From Tetrahymena elliotti 4EA (taxonomy: Eukaryota > Ciliophora > Oligohymenophorea > Hymenostomatida > Tetrahymenidae), in NCBI GenBank assembly GCA_000231825.2, contig JH720302.1, forward strand, positions 829,258 through 893,257: a DNA stretch of 64,000 nucleotides, given 5' to 3'. A program made the translations under genes and the position numbers. Shown piece by piece: positions 1-13,000 of this stretch (positions within the stretch are counted from its first letter, which is position 1; the number at the start of each line of letters is the position of its first letter). The notes beneath the pieces are model-generated. The model was not told where the DNA came from. It saw only the letters and a list, made by a program, of their open reading frames with translations, and did not search any database.

Positions 1-111
1 TAAATAAAAGCCAAAAAAAAGCAAGATTAATCAAAGGACTCTCTCAGTCACAAACAAAGAAACTCAATCAATCAAACAGACAAAAATTTGACTTAAAATT
101 TAGTTTAGAAA

Positions 112-2750
112 ATGTAGAAAGATAATTTAGATGGATTAGAAGAATAGCTTAATGGATTGAACATACATGGACAAACTGGAGTTGTCTACGATTTAGAGCA
201 GCTTAAACATAAATCAATAAGATAGCATGTTGAATGTCCAGCTAGACTTTAAAGCATATTTAATCATTTAACAACTTAAGGATTATTAAAATCACCTCTT
301 GTTCATGTGATAGATAAGCTAAAACCAGCTGATAAGAAAATAGTAAAATATGCTCATGATGATCAATACATAGATTTTATAGAAGGAATGTGGCCAGACA
401 AAACAAAGAAAAAAGAGATTTATATGCTTGATACATATTTTAATCAAAGTAGTAAAGAAGTAGCATATTTAGGTGTTGGAGGTGTTATAGAATCAGTAGA
501 TAGAATCATTAGTAAGTAATGGAAGAATGCTTTCACTATTATTAGACCTCCTGGCCATCATTCTGGTGAATCTAAAGTATGCACAGGATTTTGCTTCTTT
601 AACAATGTAGCTATAGCAGCAAAATATCTTTAAAATAATCATGGAGTTAAAAAGGTTCTAATATTTGACTGGGACATACATCATGGAGATGGAACCTAGC
701 ACATTTTCAAGGATGATCCTAATGTTTTATTTGTATCCATGCATAGACATGATGATGGTAAATTTAAATATATTAGATTTTAGAAATAAATTTATATTTT
801 GTACTCTAAATAGCAAGCTATCTTTAAAATTCAATATACCTATTGTTAATAATTTAACAAATATGTTTTTAATATTTAAACTATCATAATTCAATAAGAA
901 AAAAACATTTTAATACATAAAATTATAGGTTCTTTTTATCCCTAAACCGGTTCAGTCACTAATAATGGTTCTGGAGAAGCCAAAGGTTTTAAGGTAAACA
1001 TCCCATGGGACATAGGATATAGCTAAAATGCTCTTACTGCAGGAACTGATGAGTACATTTACGCCTTCGAAAGAATTGCTTTTCCAATTATTTAAGAATT
1101 CAAGCCCGAGTTTATTTTAATATCTGCAGGTTTTGATTCCGCTGATGGTGATCCATTAGGTCAGTGTAAGCTCACATACGAAGGATATGCGTAATTAAAA
1201 AAATTCTACACTTATTGGAAAATAAAATAATCTCCTTTCAAAGCTTACTAAGTTTTAAAAAATATTAATTAAGATACAAATTTGTACTTTTAATTAACCT
1301 TTTAAAATCTTAAAACTAATTTTTTTATAAGCAAAATCTATTTTTTAGAGAGATAAATAAAATATCTAAATTTTGCTAATCCCATAAAATTAAATATTTA
1401 AGTTATTAGTTAAATATTAAGTCGTTACCAAAAAAATTTAAAAATCTCTAAAAAAAGAAACAACACTAGTAAATATTATTAAATAATGTAATCCTTTCAA
1501 ACATTCAAAAATAAAACAAAATAAGCTATTTTTAAATTTTGATTTATAATTAATTTCAATCTTACTAATTTTTTGTTTTAAAAAATTTCATAAAATAAAA
1601 AAATTATATTATATTTGAGAAATAGAGTAAAATATTAATAATTTATTTAAATCTCTAAAACAGATATCTAACTAGAAGATTAATGGATGTTACTAATGGT
1701 AGCAATATTTTAGTTGTATTAGAAGGAGGATATAACTTAGAAAGTATTAGTTGGGCAGCTGAATCTGTTCTTAGAACGTTAACAGGAGAAAGCTTCCCCT
1801 TAGAAAAAGGATAAAGGAAATTTAGTATATAGGAATTGAAAGATAAAATTTAACCAAATATTGTAGGATTTAATGCAGTAAAGCAATGTCTTAAAGAATA
1901 TGGATAATACTGGAAAATGCTAGGTGAGTTTGGAAATTAATTTGATAAATAAATGATAAGAAATGTTACTGAGACATCTTAGATATCTGCAGGCCATTAA
2001 CTAAACTTCATAATAAAAGGAGATCAAATTTGGAAAAAATGTAAAAAGAATGAAATAGCATTTTACAAAGATCTAAATAATCCCAATTCAATTTATAGAG
2101 AAGAAAATGAAAAACTTAAGAAATTTATTCCTAAGTTTCTCGGAATAGAAAATTACAATAATAACGAATATGTAGTACTTGAAAATTTGAATTATGGAAG
2201 ATCCAAGGGTTCTATTATTGATTTTAAATTAGGTCGCTCAACACTTCATAGCTCTTATAGTATAGAAAAATAAAAATAAGCAGATAAAAAAGATACTAGA
2301 AGTACTTCACGTCAATACGGATATCGTTTAAGTGGAGCACTTTTAAAAAATGATTTAGGTATTCCAGTAGAGATATTGAAAAAAGGAACCTATGTACTAT
2401 CTTTAACTATAAAATAAATCCATGATTATATCAAAAAGCTCTTTTCTTCTAACTCACCAGATTTCGATCAAGTAAATATAGTACCACTTGAAGAGTTTAT
2501 TAAATTCTTGGAAGAGCTTCTCGATTTCCATGAAAATATTAACACTCGTTAATTCATAGCATCTTCTATAATGGCAATAGTTGATAACACTAACAATTCA
2601 TATGCTTTTAAATATATCGATTTTAACTATGTTGGAGATCATCCTGAAGGAGGACCCTAAAGAGATCCAAATGTTATTTTCGGTATTAAGAATTTGTTAG
2701 AATTAATTAAAAAAACATACAGCTCTGCTATTAAAAAAAATACCAAATGA
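112..2750 (+). CDS. Histone deacetylase (class II, HDAC6/HDA1-like) fused to inositol polyphosphate kinase
   Basis: Exons 112-757, 929-1190 and 1664-2750 join in phase to 664 residues ending at TGA. Residues about 20-345 are a zinc-dependent deacetylase: PPGHHS (His-His pair), [11 protein letters not shown] and [11 protein letters not shown] (metal ligands), and LEGGYN (catalytic Tyr). The order and the EGYAYLT and GGYNLESIS segments resemble HDAC6/HDA1-type enzymes. Residues about 395-664 are an inositol polyphosphate kinase: an N-lobe with AGHQ and EIAFYKDL, the family DxKxG signature as DFKLG near residue 489, an SSIMAIVD segment near 602, and a YIDFNYV metal-binding segment near 621. The third exon carries the end of the HDAC and the whole kinase in one open frame, so the fusion does not depend on a splice guess. 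The start is the first in-frame ATG. The family activities are known; their coupling here is inferred. Confidence 0.9.
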
Positions 2751-4344
2751 AAATTTAAATTAAAGACTGACTGACTATTAATATTTTCTCTAAAATATAT
2801 TTTTAATTATTAAAAAACAAATAAATTAACAAATAAATAAATGATTAATCAAACAAAATCAAAAATAAATAAGTAATTTATTTTATTTTTGACTAACCCT
2901 TTGTGTTATTATTTCACCCTTTAAATGTATGTATGTATTTCAATTTTATTTTGTAATAATTATCTTCAAACTTAGTTAAAATCAAATTTTGAAATAAGGT
3001 GCTTTTAAATATTTCTTCCTTTCTAGAATTAATCTAAATATTATTTTAATTTGTCTTTTGCTTCACCCTGAATTGTATGAATTTCAAATTTGGAAAAATT
3101 TTTTTCAAATTTTATTAAAGTGTTTTAATATTATTTTCATTATTAAAGCTGAAAGTTTTTGGGTTATTATTTAAATAACTTATTCATTCAACCAATGATT
3201 TAAGCTATAACTTGAAAGAAACAACTAGTATAATAATGATCAACAAAATTTTGAACTATTTGAAAATTGTTATTATGTACAAAGATAGCCAAATATTTAT
3301 TTTGAAATAGGATTGTTTAAAACTGGTTTCATTTTGGACTCTTTTTGGAAAATTTAGGTGGATTTGAGAAGAACAAAAACTTAAATTTTAAATTAGTTTT
3401 TTCAAATAAAAAAATTTTACGGGACTTAATATGATTAATAAATTGATAGTATTTTTTACTTTATTCTAAGATTTGAATAATACTAATTTGATGGCTTTTT
3501 ATGATAATTATTTAGTTTTTTGATAAGAAATATAAGTTTGATTAAGGTGTAAATTTGAGAGCAATTAAGAAACAATGTTCTTATTAAGGATAGTAGCAAA
3601 GTTAATTGTTTTATTTCTTCTAATTTACCCAAATAAATTATAAATAAAATGGAGAAATTGGTCAGATTTTTTAAATAAAACTATATTTTTGAATGAAGAT
3701 TTGTCTACAAAGAAAGCTTAAACAATAAAATGAAAGGAAACAAAAATAGTATTAATAAAAGATAGATAGGGAAAAAATTAAAATAAAATAGGAATCAATG
3801 AATAAATAAATAAGTAAGTCAATCAATCAATCAATCATTCATTTTTGTTATTAATTAATATTTATAAAAAATAGATTATTAACAAAATATGCAAGAAAGC
3901 TTTAATGTTTTATAAAATGAGTGAGTGAATGCAAAATCTAATATGAATGAATAAAAGATAATAAAATAAATTGCGAAATAAAAAGTGAAAAGAGTACAAT
4001 AAAAATGAATAAATAGGTAAGTATGAAGGGTAGCTAGAGTGAGTGAATAAGCAACAAAAAATAAATATAATATAAAGAAGATAGGAAAAGGATATAAGAC
4101 AAACAAGGTTTAGATAAATAGAGAGAAACAAACAAACATCTTAGTATAATGAGGATTTCAATTAATTATAAATAAATAAATAAAGATTGCAAATAATAAT
4201 GATTTCATAGGAGTTTGATATAAATTATATGAAATATCTTAATAATTTTGAAAGAATTTCAAAAAGAAAAATTAAGAAGAAGGAAAAGAAGAATAGCCAA
4301 ATTTTGGTAAAGCAGAAAAATAAAAGCAATTACAATATAAAGAG
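2751..4344. other. AT-rich intergenic spacer
   Basis: I see no coding frame longer than short chance ORFs. The stretch near 3775-4140 is purine-biased with AATA, GAAT and CAAT tetranucleotide runs, which produces long but meaningless minus-strand ORFs. It should hold the 3' end of the HDAC fusion and the promoter and leader of the carrier gene. Confidence 0.6.
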
Positions 4345-5301
4345 ATGAATTACTCATACAAAAGATACTGGGAACCCTCAACTACTTAAGTTATAGGATT
4401 ATCATTATCAGTTAATGCTCTTTCAACTGCCCTTACTTATCCCATTGAATTCGTTAAGGTAAGATCCCAAGTTAGAACTGAAGGAGTAGGTATTCGTAGC
4501 AAGAACTTATACATGGGTATCAATCCTCACAAAGTATTCCGTGAGATTCACGCCACTGGTAACGGATTACGTGGTTTCTACCAAGGTTTTGAATCCCACT
4601 TGATTGGTCGTTTGAGCTACCTTTTCATCAGAAATCTTACTTATAAGATCATTTATGATAGATCCAAGCCTGTTAAGGCTCATAACGATCTTTCTCATAG
4701 AGAAAAGGGTGTTATTGCAGGTTTTGCTGGTGGTTTAGCTGCATTTTTGACAAATCCCGCTGAATTAGTTAATGCTCGTACCATCGCTGAAGGTGGTAAG
4801 CCCAAGGAATGGAGATGGGGATATAAAGGTTTATTGGACGGTATCAACAAGATCGCTGCCACTGAAGGAGGTAATGCCGCTCTTTTCAGAGGTTCCTATG
4901 CTAATGTCCTCAGAGCTGTCATCCTCAACATCAGTTTGACTGGTCCTTTTGATTATTTAAATGAAAAGATTTGGATTACTTTTGGTGATATGACCTGGAA
5001 TAAATATGCTGCTCTTCTCTGGGCTTCTTTCTGGGGTACTCTTGCTACTCTTCCCTTCGATAATATTAGAACTCGTCTTTATACCTAAAATGCTGACCCA
5101 ACTAAAAATAGATTAACCTATTCCGGCTGGGCTGATGCTGCCAAAAAGTTAATCTAACACGAAGGTATCAGTGGTTTCTACGTCGGTTTCTATGCCTTCT
5201 ATGCTCGTACTTTCCTCTATGCTTGGACTACTGTATTCCTCACTGATAAAATTACTTCTGACTGGAAGAGAAAGGCTGGCCTCAAGGAATGGCAAATTTG
5301 A
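4345..5301 (+). CDS. Mitochondrial carrier family (SLC25) protein
   Basis: A single open exon encodes 318 residues, the usual length for a carrier. The three tandem repeats carry the Px[DE]xx[KR] signature as PIEFVK (residue 33), PAELVN (138) and PFDNIR (237), spaced about 100 residues apart. Each repeat should supply two membrane helices in the inner mitochondrial membrane. Segments such as the NPAELVNAR region and a following GYKGL/FRG region look like the 2-oxoglutarate/malate carrier group, but substrate cannot be fixed by eye. The second signature ends in Asn instead of a basic residue. Codon choice (GGT, GCC, TCC, AAG) is much more biased and GC-richer than in neighbours, as expected for a highly expressed gene. 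Confidence 0.93.
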
Positions 5302-7013
5302 TTTAACAATTTTAAAAATTATAGCAATAGTAGTTGAAGTATATAGCAAAAGTGAATTATTAGGAAGTGCTAATTGTAATATCATTATGGTTATCATAAT
5401 CTTAACTTGTCTCAATGACAAATAGCAAAATAGCAAAAAATAGGTTAGCAAGACTTTTCTTTTGAAAATCATCATTAGCCAAAATGACTGATACAACTAA
5501 AGCGAGCAAGAAAGAAAGTAAAAAGCATATAAACAAGCACAAAATGTAGGAAATTATAATGATATTCATTAGATATACTTCAAACAAATAAAAGCTATTC
5601 ATTGCTATTATAAATAAATTACTTAGCATCTAACTACTAAAACATTTTTACTCATGTATTATTGCAATTAAAAATGATCTAACTAATATATTCATTCATT
5701 CTTCATTGTTATTCTTAAGCTTAATAGGAACAAAATTCATCTTATATTCTATCTATTATTCTTTCCTCCCTCCCTCACTCCCTCCCTAAATATTTTGCAA
5801 TTTCTGTTTTCTCATTTTCCTCTAGATGATCAAGCTTATCACAAATCAAACATTCACCCATCTACCTATCAATCTTCCCCAAAATATGCTCAAAAATGTT
5901 AAAACATATTTCCCTCAATAAATCATTCATTCATTAAATTTGCAAAAAGCAAATACAACAAAAACAGAAAATATATTTTTATTTATAAAAGCATATCTTT
6001 TTTATTAAATCTCCCATAGTTTATTTCAATAGCTAAAACACAAAAGCGAGCAATTCTATATAGACTTAGAAGATGAAATTAAAAAATATAAGATAGCAAA
6101 TACATATCTACCTCTTACTCTTCCTCATAAGCTATGAAGTTATATTTAAAAGGTTTTATTTAAGCACTAGTTTGTATTAGCCATAAATATGCAGAAACTG
6201 CAATTTTGAAAATAAATAAAATCAACCCAAAATTTAGATTGAAATAATAAAAAGTTACTCTTAAAAAAATAATAGCTAAAAGGGAGAAAATTGCTTACAA
6301 AATTGTTGAATGATGGATGGGATACAAAATTTTATTTTAATATTTTTTAAATACAAGAGATGGTGAAATTCTAACTAATTTAAGAGCTTATCATTTATTT
6401 TAATGAACATAATTTATTATAAACAATAAATCATCAGAGCATACAATATTTTGATTAATAAAAAAACTGATTTTAGTTTTCAAATTTTAATAATTATTTT
6501 GATAAAAGTTTGTAAAAAAATAAGAAAAATATTTTAAATGATTTAGATAAAATTCTAAAAAGTATTTTAAATTTTAAATTAAACAAAATAATAAATACAA
6601 ATCTAAAAATGTAATTCTTAGAATAAGAAAATAATCAACAAAGTAAAATTTGACAAGCAGTAGTAAATATATCTACATTTATTTTCTAACCTGAAAACCT
6701 ATTAATCTATCTCAATTAAAAAGTTAAATTCAATTTTGATTGCTGCTTTTATTTGCTTATTATTAATTTTTTTACTTGACAGCGACCTACTTTCTTTAAT
6801 TAATTTCGTTTTAGCTTTAGTTTGTATCAATAGCATTTTGAATTATGCAATATTTTTAATTATTCCTAAAAAAAATCATAAGGTTTTTAACTCTAAATAT
6901 CAAAAATAACAAATTAGCTAGTTAAAAAGGGAGGAGTTTGTATTAACTTACATAAATTAAAAAGGTTATCACTCTAAGTATTTTAGCACACATATTTACA
7001 TATAGAAATACAT
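5302..7013. other. AT-rich intergenic spacer
   Basis: No supported gene. It contains a C-rich tract at 5765-5787, several (CATT)n-like runs near 5690-5940, and otherwise AT-rich sequence. It should contain the carrier 3' end and the promoter of the TBC gene. Confidence 0.6.
5765..5787 (-). other. Potential G-quadruplex tract (C-rich on plus)
   Basis: The plus strand has four CCC runs within 23 bases (5768-5770, 5772-5774, 5780-5782, 5784-5786). The minus strand therefore fits the G3+N1-7 quadruplex pattern. It lies in the spacer between two plus-strand genes. A simple CCCT microsatellite is an equally good description. Confidence 0.5.
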
Positions 7014-10000
7014 ATGATAAATATGCACAACGATAGCAGTAGGAATTTTAAACAAGAGGAGATAATTGCTGCTTCGTATAAGAGTGCTTCCATGAAAAAT
7101 TTAATTTCTACTAATTATAACCTAAATACTGAATGCATTTACGATGATTAAAATTTTGATGAATCAAATCACTCATTTTAATAAATGAAGTTGCGTTATT
7201 CTTTAGAAAAACCATCACTCAATAAGTAAACATTATTCAAATTAATAATCTTACTAAACTTAAAGAAGGATTTATTATATAAAGTTATTGAGGATTAACC
7301 AAATTTGGTTTTAGCAAATTCGTTAAAAAATTTACTATTTTTTATAATCATATAGCCACACTAATTTAGCAAATTTAAAAGATAAAGCATAATATGTTAG
7401 CAAAAATACAAGGTTAGCTTGGAAAGTTCTTGAGTAATCCTACAATAAATCAATCTACCTTAAAGCAAAAGCCTATATGGCAGCATAGAACAATAAATAG
7501 CTTTTCTACGAAATGCTTTTCAAACTAGTTCTTAATTATCTTTAACCTACTGAAATCTTTAAATTACTACAAGTCTCAAGATAATTTCGTGATAACAAAT
7601 TCAAACCTATTATAGAAAGTAGAATGGAGTTTCTCATTACAAACGTAATTAAGAATTAGAAAATAATATTATTTTTTTTTAATAATTGTAGAATTCATTC
7701 TGTTAATATTTTATCATTTTGTTATTGAAAGGAAATCAATAATAATTCCTTTATAATTCGTTCTCAACTTTAACGAAATTTTTATGTTACTTTCTATAAA
7801 ACAACAAAAAAACAAGCAAGCAAGCAAATCATTCATTCAATTGGCAATTTTAACTTTATAAAAAAGAATCTTTAATAATTTTATACAAATAGGAAAATGT
7901 TATTTATTATCAGAGTATGTTTAACTATGCTATGTAAATTGATACTAATAGAAAGATTCTGACCCAACAATTTCAGGTTTAATTTTAGCAATTAAAGCTA
8001 TTTTAAATATTAAACAAATCCTCTATTAATTTTAGCATTTTAGCAAATTAAAAAATGAATATGAAGAGGTTATTCAAAACGATGTTGAGAGAACATTTTA
8101 AGATCAAGAATTCTTTAAATCTGCTCGCAAGTAAGCAAATAAACTAAATCTTTGTTTTAATTTTTATTTTTTAGTTTTTCAAATATTTTTGATTCAGTAA
8201 ATAATGAGAAAAGCTAATGTAATGTATTTTTAATTAAAGCAAGCTTTGTCTGAATTAGATTCTAAAAGCTATTTCGTCTTCTAATTAGAAATTAGGCTAT
8301 ATTTAGGGAATTAATTATATAGCTGCTATCCTTCTTAGTATTATGCCACCTGAGGAGACTTATTGGGTTACTAAATAAATTTTGGAAAAATATAATTTAG
8401 CTTCACTATTTCTCGATTAATTTGAAAATCTTGAGCTATTTACTTTTTAAACATCTTGTTTTTTGAAGAATTTTATTCCAGATTTGTTTAATCACATGGT
8501 AAAATATTCATTTTGTAAACAAAAATATAAATTATTTTAATAAAAATTAGAAAATATTCAGTATTTAATATGAAATCACAATACACAGATGGGTACTTTC
8601 ATTCTTTGCTAATGATATAGATATTTAGCTGATGATTAAAATACTAAATATGTTTATATTTAAGGGATTTAAAATTATCATCAAAGCTATTATTGCACTT
8701 TTCTCTGTTCACAAAAAAAATATTTTACAGTTAAAAAACCAAGAAGAAATTTATGAATATCTTCAAGAAAAAATAGCTGAATATCCTGTTTCTCATGTAA
8801 AGAAATTTTATTTCTTATGTTGATATTTTTTAAAACAAAATCTAATTAATATTTTTATTTAATTTTAGGTCTTGTTTTTAAGGGAAATGAAAAAATTTAA
8901 GGTAACAAGAAGACTGCTTGAAGAATGTTCAATTAAATATAAAAAATGTAAGAATAATTAGCTTCCTTTATTTGAGCTTATTAAAACTCATCATGGTACT
9001 CTTGAATGGTTCAATAACTTTGGTTCTAATTCTCCAGTTAACACTACAAAATAGAAAACAAGATAAAAAAGATCAGTTTAAACAACTAATATTTTACATA
9101 CTCGTGAAAGAATTTTTACTACTGACAGTGCAAGAGATTTGATAAATAAGAGCTAGAGAGACAAAATTTCTAATAATAACTCTTTGTTAAATTTAAGTGG
9201 ATAAAGAAATTAAGATTAATAAATAAATTCGAAGAGAGAACACTCAATTACATATGCAGACAGCATCAGTTATAACAAAGCTAATTAAATTCTAACTTTG
9301 AAGAAATATAGTAGTAGAGATATATTTGAAAATAATTATTAATAAAATTATTAAAGTTAAAATTTTTAAGATAACTAGAGAGTAGACAGCTACAGAAATA
9401 TTGATTCATATGATTAAAATAATTCAAGGAGAAATAATATTAAATTTGATTAAAATGATAATGATAGAAATCAAGAATTGAAGAAGTAAGCTCTTCTCTA
9501 ACCATCTACATCTGAGAGTGAGGATGAGAAAACAAATAAACCACTAGACTCATAGTTAAATCATTAATCATTTAAAGAATTTAGAAGCATAACTAACCAA
9601 AGTATATTCAATAATCAAAAGCCAATACATACATAATCTTAAAATAACTAAATGCCTTAATAACAATAATAAATTAAGTAGACCCAAATTGTAACTGTTA
9701 ATTTAAAATATCCTAAAATAAGAGAAAATATTCCTAGTCTTTAAAGGATTGAATAGAATAACACATCCTTTTATGCTTTGTAAAATTAATAAGAATTAAA
9801 TTTTTTAAAGAAATAATCTAATAACTTTGATCAAAGTGAGGCCTTTAAAAGAGAATCTATTTCCTACAAAAATCTACCAAATAATGACTAGAATAATCAA
9901 TCATCTACTTTAATTTCTAATAAGTAGTTAATTGATCACACAATTTCTTAGGGAAATCTATCATATAGAGAAAATAAACTAAATGATGGTAAATCTCTAA

Positions 10001-13000
10001 CACCTAGAGGAAATGTAAAGGATTCTTTTGAAATCAATGATCTGAAGTTCTTTAAAAAGAATGTTTAGAGCAAGCCTGTTAATTAAGTACCAGAAAGCTA
10101 TAACCCTCGTAGATTTTTCAAAGATCACTTAAAAATTCAAGAAGATATTAAAAAGAAGTTAGAAACTGAGAATCTTCAAACAAAAACAAATCTAAACTAA
10201 TTAAACACTTCTTCAAATAACCAATAAAACGTTACTTCCAACTAAAACATAGCTCTTAATAATTCTAAATTAAGGTAAAGACCTGAACGAGAGCTATCAG
10301 CTAATTCTCTTATCAATACATCTTCTAATAACAGTAATAATATTAATAATAATAACAATTCAAATAATTTTATTAATAATGCTACTACTACTACTACTAC
10401 AAACTCATCAGCTAGTAATTCAAACCCTATAAATCAAATGTCCTATTCAAACTATTTACAACTGAATCAAAGCTTAAGTTCTAATTAAATAGAAAAAATA
10501 AAAGACATTTACAAGTAAAATTACAATAAAATTCAGCATCAATCATAATAAAACTACTCTTCTACGTCAAATAGCGGCTAGATGACTAATTAAGCTAATA
10601 CTAATATTTAACAAAATGCATAGGAATTAACTATTCCCTAAGAGAGACTTCACCCGTCATACTCTATGCACTCAAACGAAGAAGTAATTCTTTCAAGAAA
10701 GCATGCTTATTCCATGTTTGGAAACACTCCTGACTCACAAAATACACCATAGAACTAGCAAATGCAATCTGGTTCATTTACAACGGCTATGGTGCAAGGT
10801 ATAAATTCTCAAAACTATAACTAGCAGGCTATAAATGCTTAAAATTTCAATAAAGATGGTAATAGTTCAAATAATTATTCACAATCAATTCAGAAATCCT
10901 ATTCATAAATGTCTATGTATTCAATAGCTAATTAAAGCAAGCAATAATCAAACAATAATTAAGTTTAATTTAGCTCAATAAATATGCCTAATAATTAAAT
11001 CCATTCATCAATATAGTTATAATCCAACATACCTTTCCTCTTTCAACAGCAATAACAAAATCAAATAAATTAAATCCCAAATAGCAATCAGTACAACAAC
11101 AACAATATCTAAAATAATTTGATTAGCAGCAGTGGTAGTAATAATAATTAAATTATCGGTAATAATTCGATTGTGAATAATAATTAGATTATAAATAACA
11201 GTAATAATAGTAGCAATATAAATAGTGCAAATAATAATTAGATGAATAGTATCCATAACAATTAAATTAGTGGTAATATTTATAGTAATTAGGCAAATAA
11301 TATAATTGGTAATTAGATTTAAATGAGCAGTTTAAGTTAATAATAAAATAGTTTATAAAATCTAAATAGTAATACTAACATAATTAAATCTGTGAATTTG
11401 AATAACTTGAATTAAAATAAATAAAATCTAAATAACCATAATACCTCTTCCATGATATAAGTTAGTGCCTATTCATCAATTTAGAATAATAAGAATAGCA
11501 GCAATAACACAAGCAACAATACTAGCACTGTTACTACCCCAATAAATAATAATTAAAATAGCACTAATAGTCAAATTAGCTCAATGTCTACTTAAAATCA
11601 ATCTATATAATTAAGCAAAAATTGGAATTATCCGAATAACAGTATAGCAAACATTCAATTTAAAAATAACAGTAATAGTTAGAATCATAATCAGTAATTG
11701 CAGTTACAATAGCATCATTAGTAAGCTGAATAATATAATCACTCAAATAATAATGATTAGCTTCAAATCAATAAAACAACAAGTTAACAAAATAGCCTAA
11801 ATAACTTTAACAATTCTCCTCTTTCATCAAACTAAAACTTATAAAACTAGTTCCAACCTCAAATCAATTAAAATTAAATCATTTAAAATTAAATTTAGAG
11901 TAAGATTTAATACAATCAATAGTAAATTTAAATGCCATAATAGTAATTTAGCTAGATAACTAGTCAAAGTAATAATTTAAATTAATTATTTTAAAACTCT
12001 AAGTTAGGTATTAACTCTATTTCAAACTAATCATTGTAATAGCAGTAGTAATAATAGCAATAACAATAGTAGTAATAATAATAATACCAATTAACAATAT
12101 CTGGAAATTCTAGTTAGATTGGTTTATAATAGCAGTCTTTTTCGATGTAATAATACAGTAATTAACACTCAAGTTAATCTCTACAAAAACCATAATCATC
12201 ATAAAATTTTAATGGAGTAAGCCCTTAAATTAGTTAAAACAAAAGTGGTTAAATTAATCAAAACTAATAAAATTAATCTTAATCTCCTATACCTTCTTCT
12301 TATTAATTTTAATACTAATCTAACAATTATAATAAATTTTTAAATCCAAATAATTAGCAAAGTAAATAGAATATTAATTAGAATGCAGGGTATTCATCTC
12401 CTATGGATTAAAAATTAAAATAATAAGGCTCGAATCAAGTTAAATCAAACTCTTAAGCTCAGTAAAATATCCAAAGCAATATCTTACAATTAAATAGTAA
12501 TTCATAAAGTTAATTTGATTCCATAAAAATGAGTATAAATAATGATTCAGTATCACCATCAGAAGAGAACAAATAAATATAAAAGCAAGATATTTAGAAT
12601 ATTATTTAACTACAACTTGGCTAAAACTAATCTAAGTTTTTAAAAGTTAATTCTTACCAAAGCACAAAGCCATAGAATTAAAATGCTTCCTCATAGATAA
12701 ACTAAACAAAAAAATCACAAACCACAACTATAAATTCAAACAAAAACTTTGGAATTCATCTTTTAAGTTAAAATAATAATGCCAACAATATTGCTAATAA
12801 TAGTAATTCGATTTCTAACAATAAATTTTAGGCCTTATTTTTTTAAAATTAATAAAACTAGTAAATACATTCATCTCACTAAATAGGTAATACCATAAAC
12901 AGTAATGAAAAAACAAGTAACAGTAACAACCAAAAAGCTTAGCTTAATTCTTAAATAAATTCTAATTACAATAGCAACTCTAATAACACATCTAGCAATG

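Noticed and set aside
112..2750. Reading the HDAC and the kinase as two separate genes.
   Set aside because: No stop codon, start context or intron separates them; the exon 1664-2750 is open through both.
3879..4131. Two minus-strand ORFs of about 75 codons, Phe/Ile/Tyr rich.
   Set aside because: They arise from a purine-rich, tetranucleotide-repeat leader on the plus strand and have no motif or conserved-looking segment.
5149..5629. ORFs opposite and beside the end of the carrier gene.
   Set aside because: Shadows of the carrier exon in other frames plus AT-rich spacer; no independent features.
7284..7314. Alternative 31-nt intron in the TBC gene.
   Set aside because: It also restores the frame, but leaves a poorly coding stretch; the 34-nt intron 7322-7355 gives a smoother protein and a pyrimidine-rich acceptor.
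12037..12084. Treating the many in-frame TAA/TAG codons as evidence of pseudogenes.
   Set aside because: TAA and TAG occur at glutamine positions inside clearly conserved domains across all genes here, while TGA alone ends them, consistent with the ciliate code.
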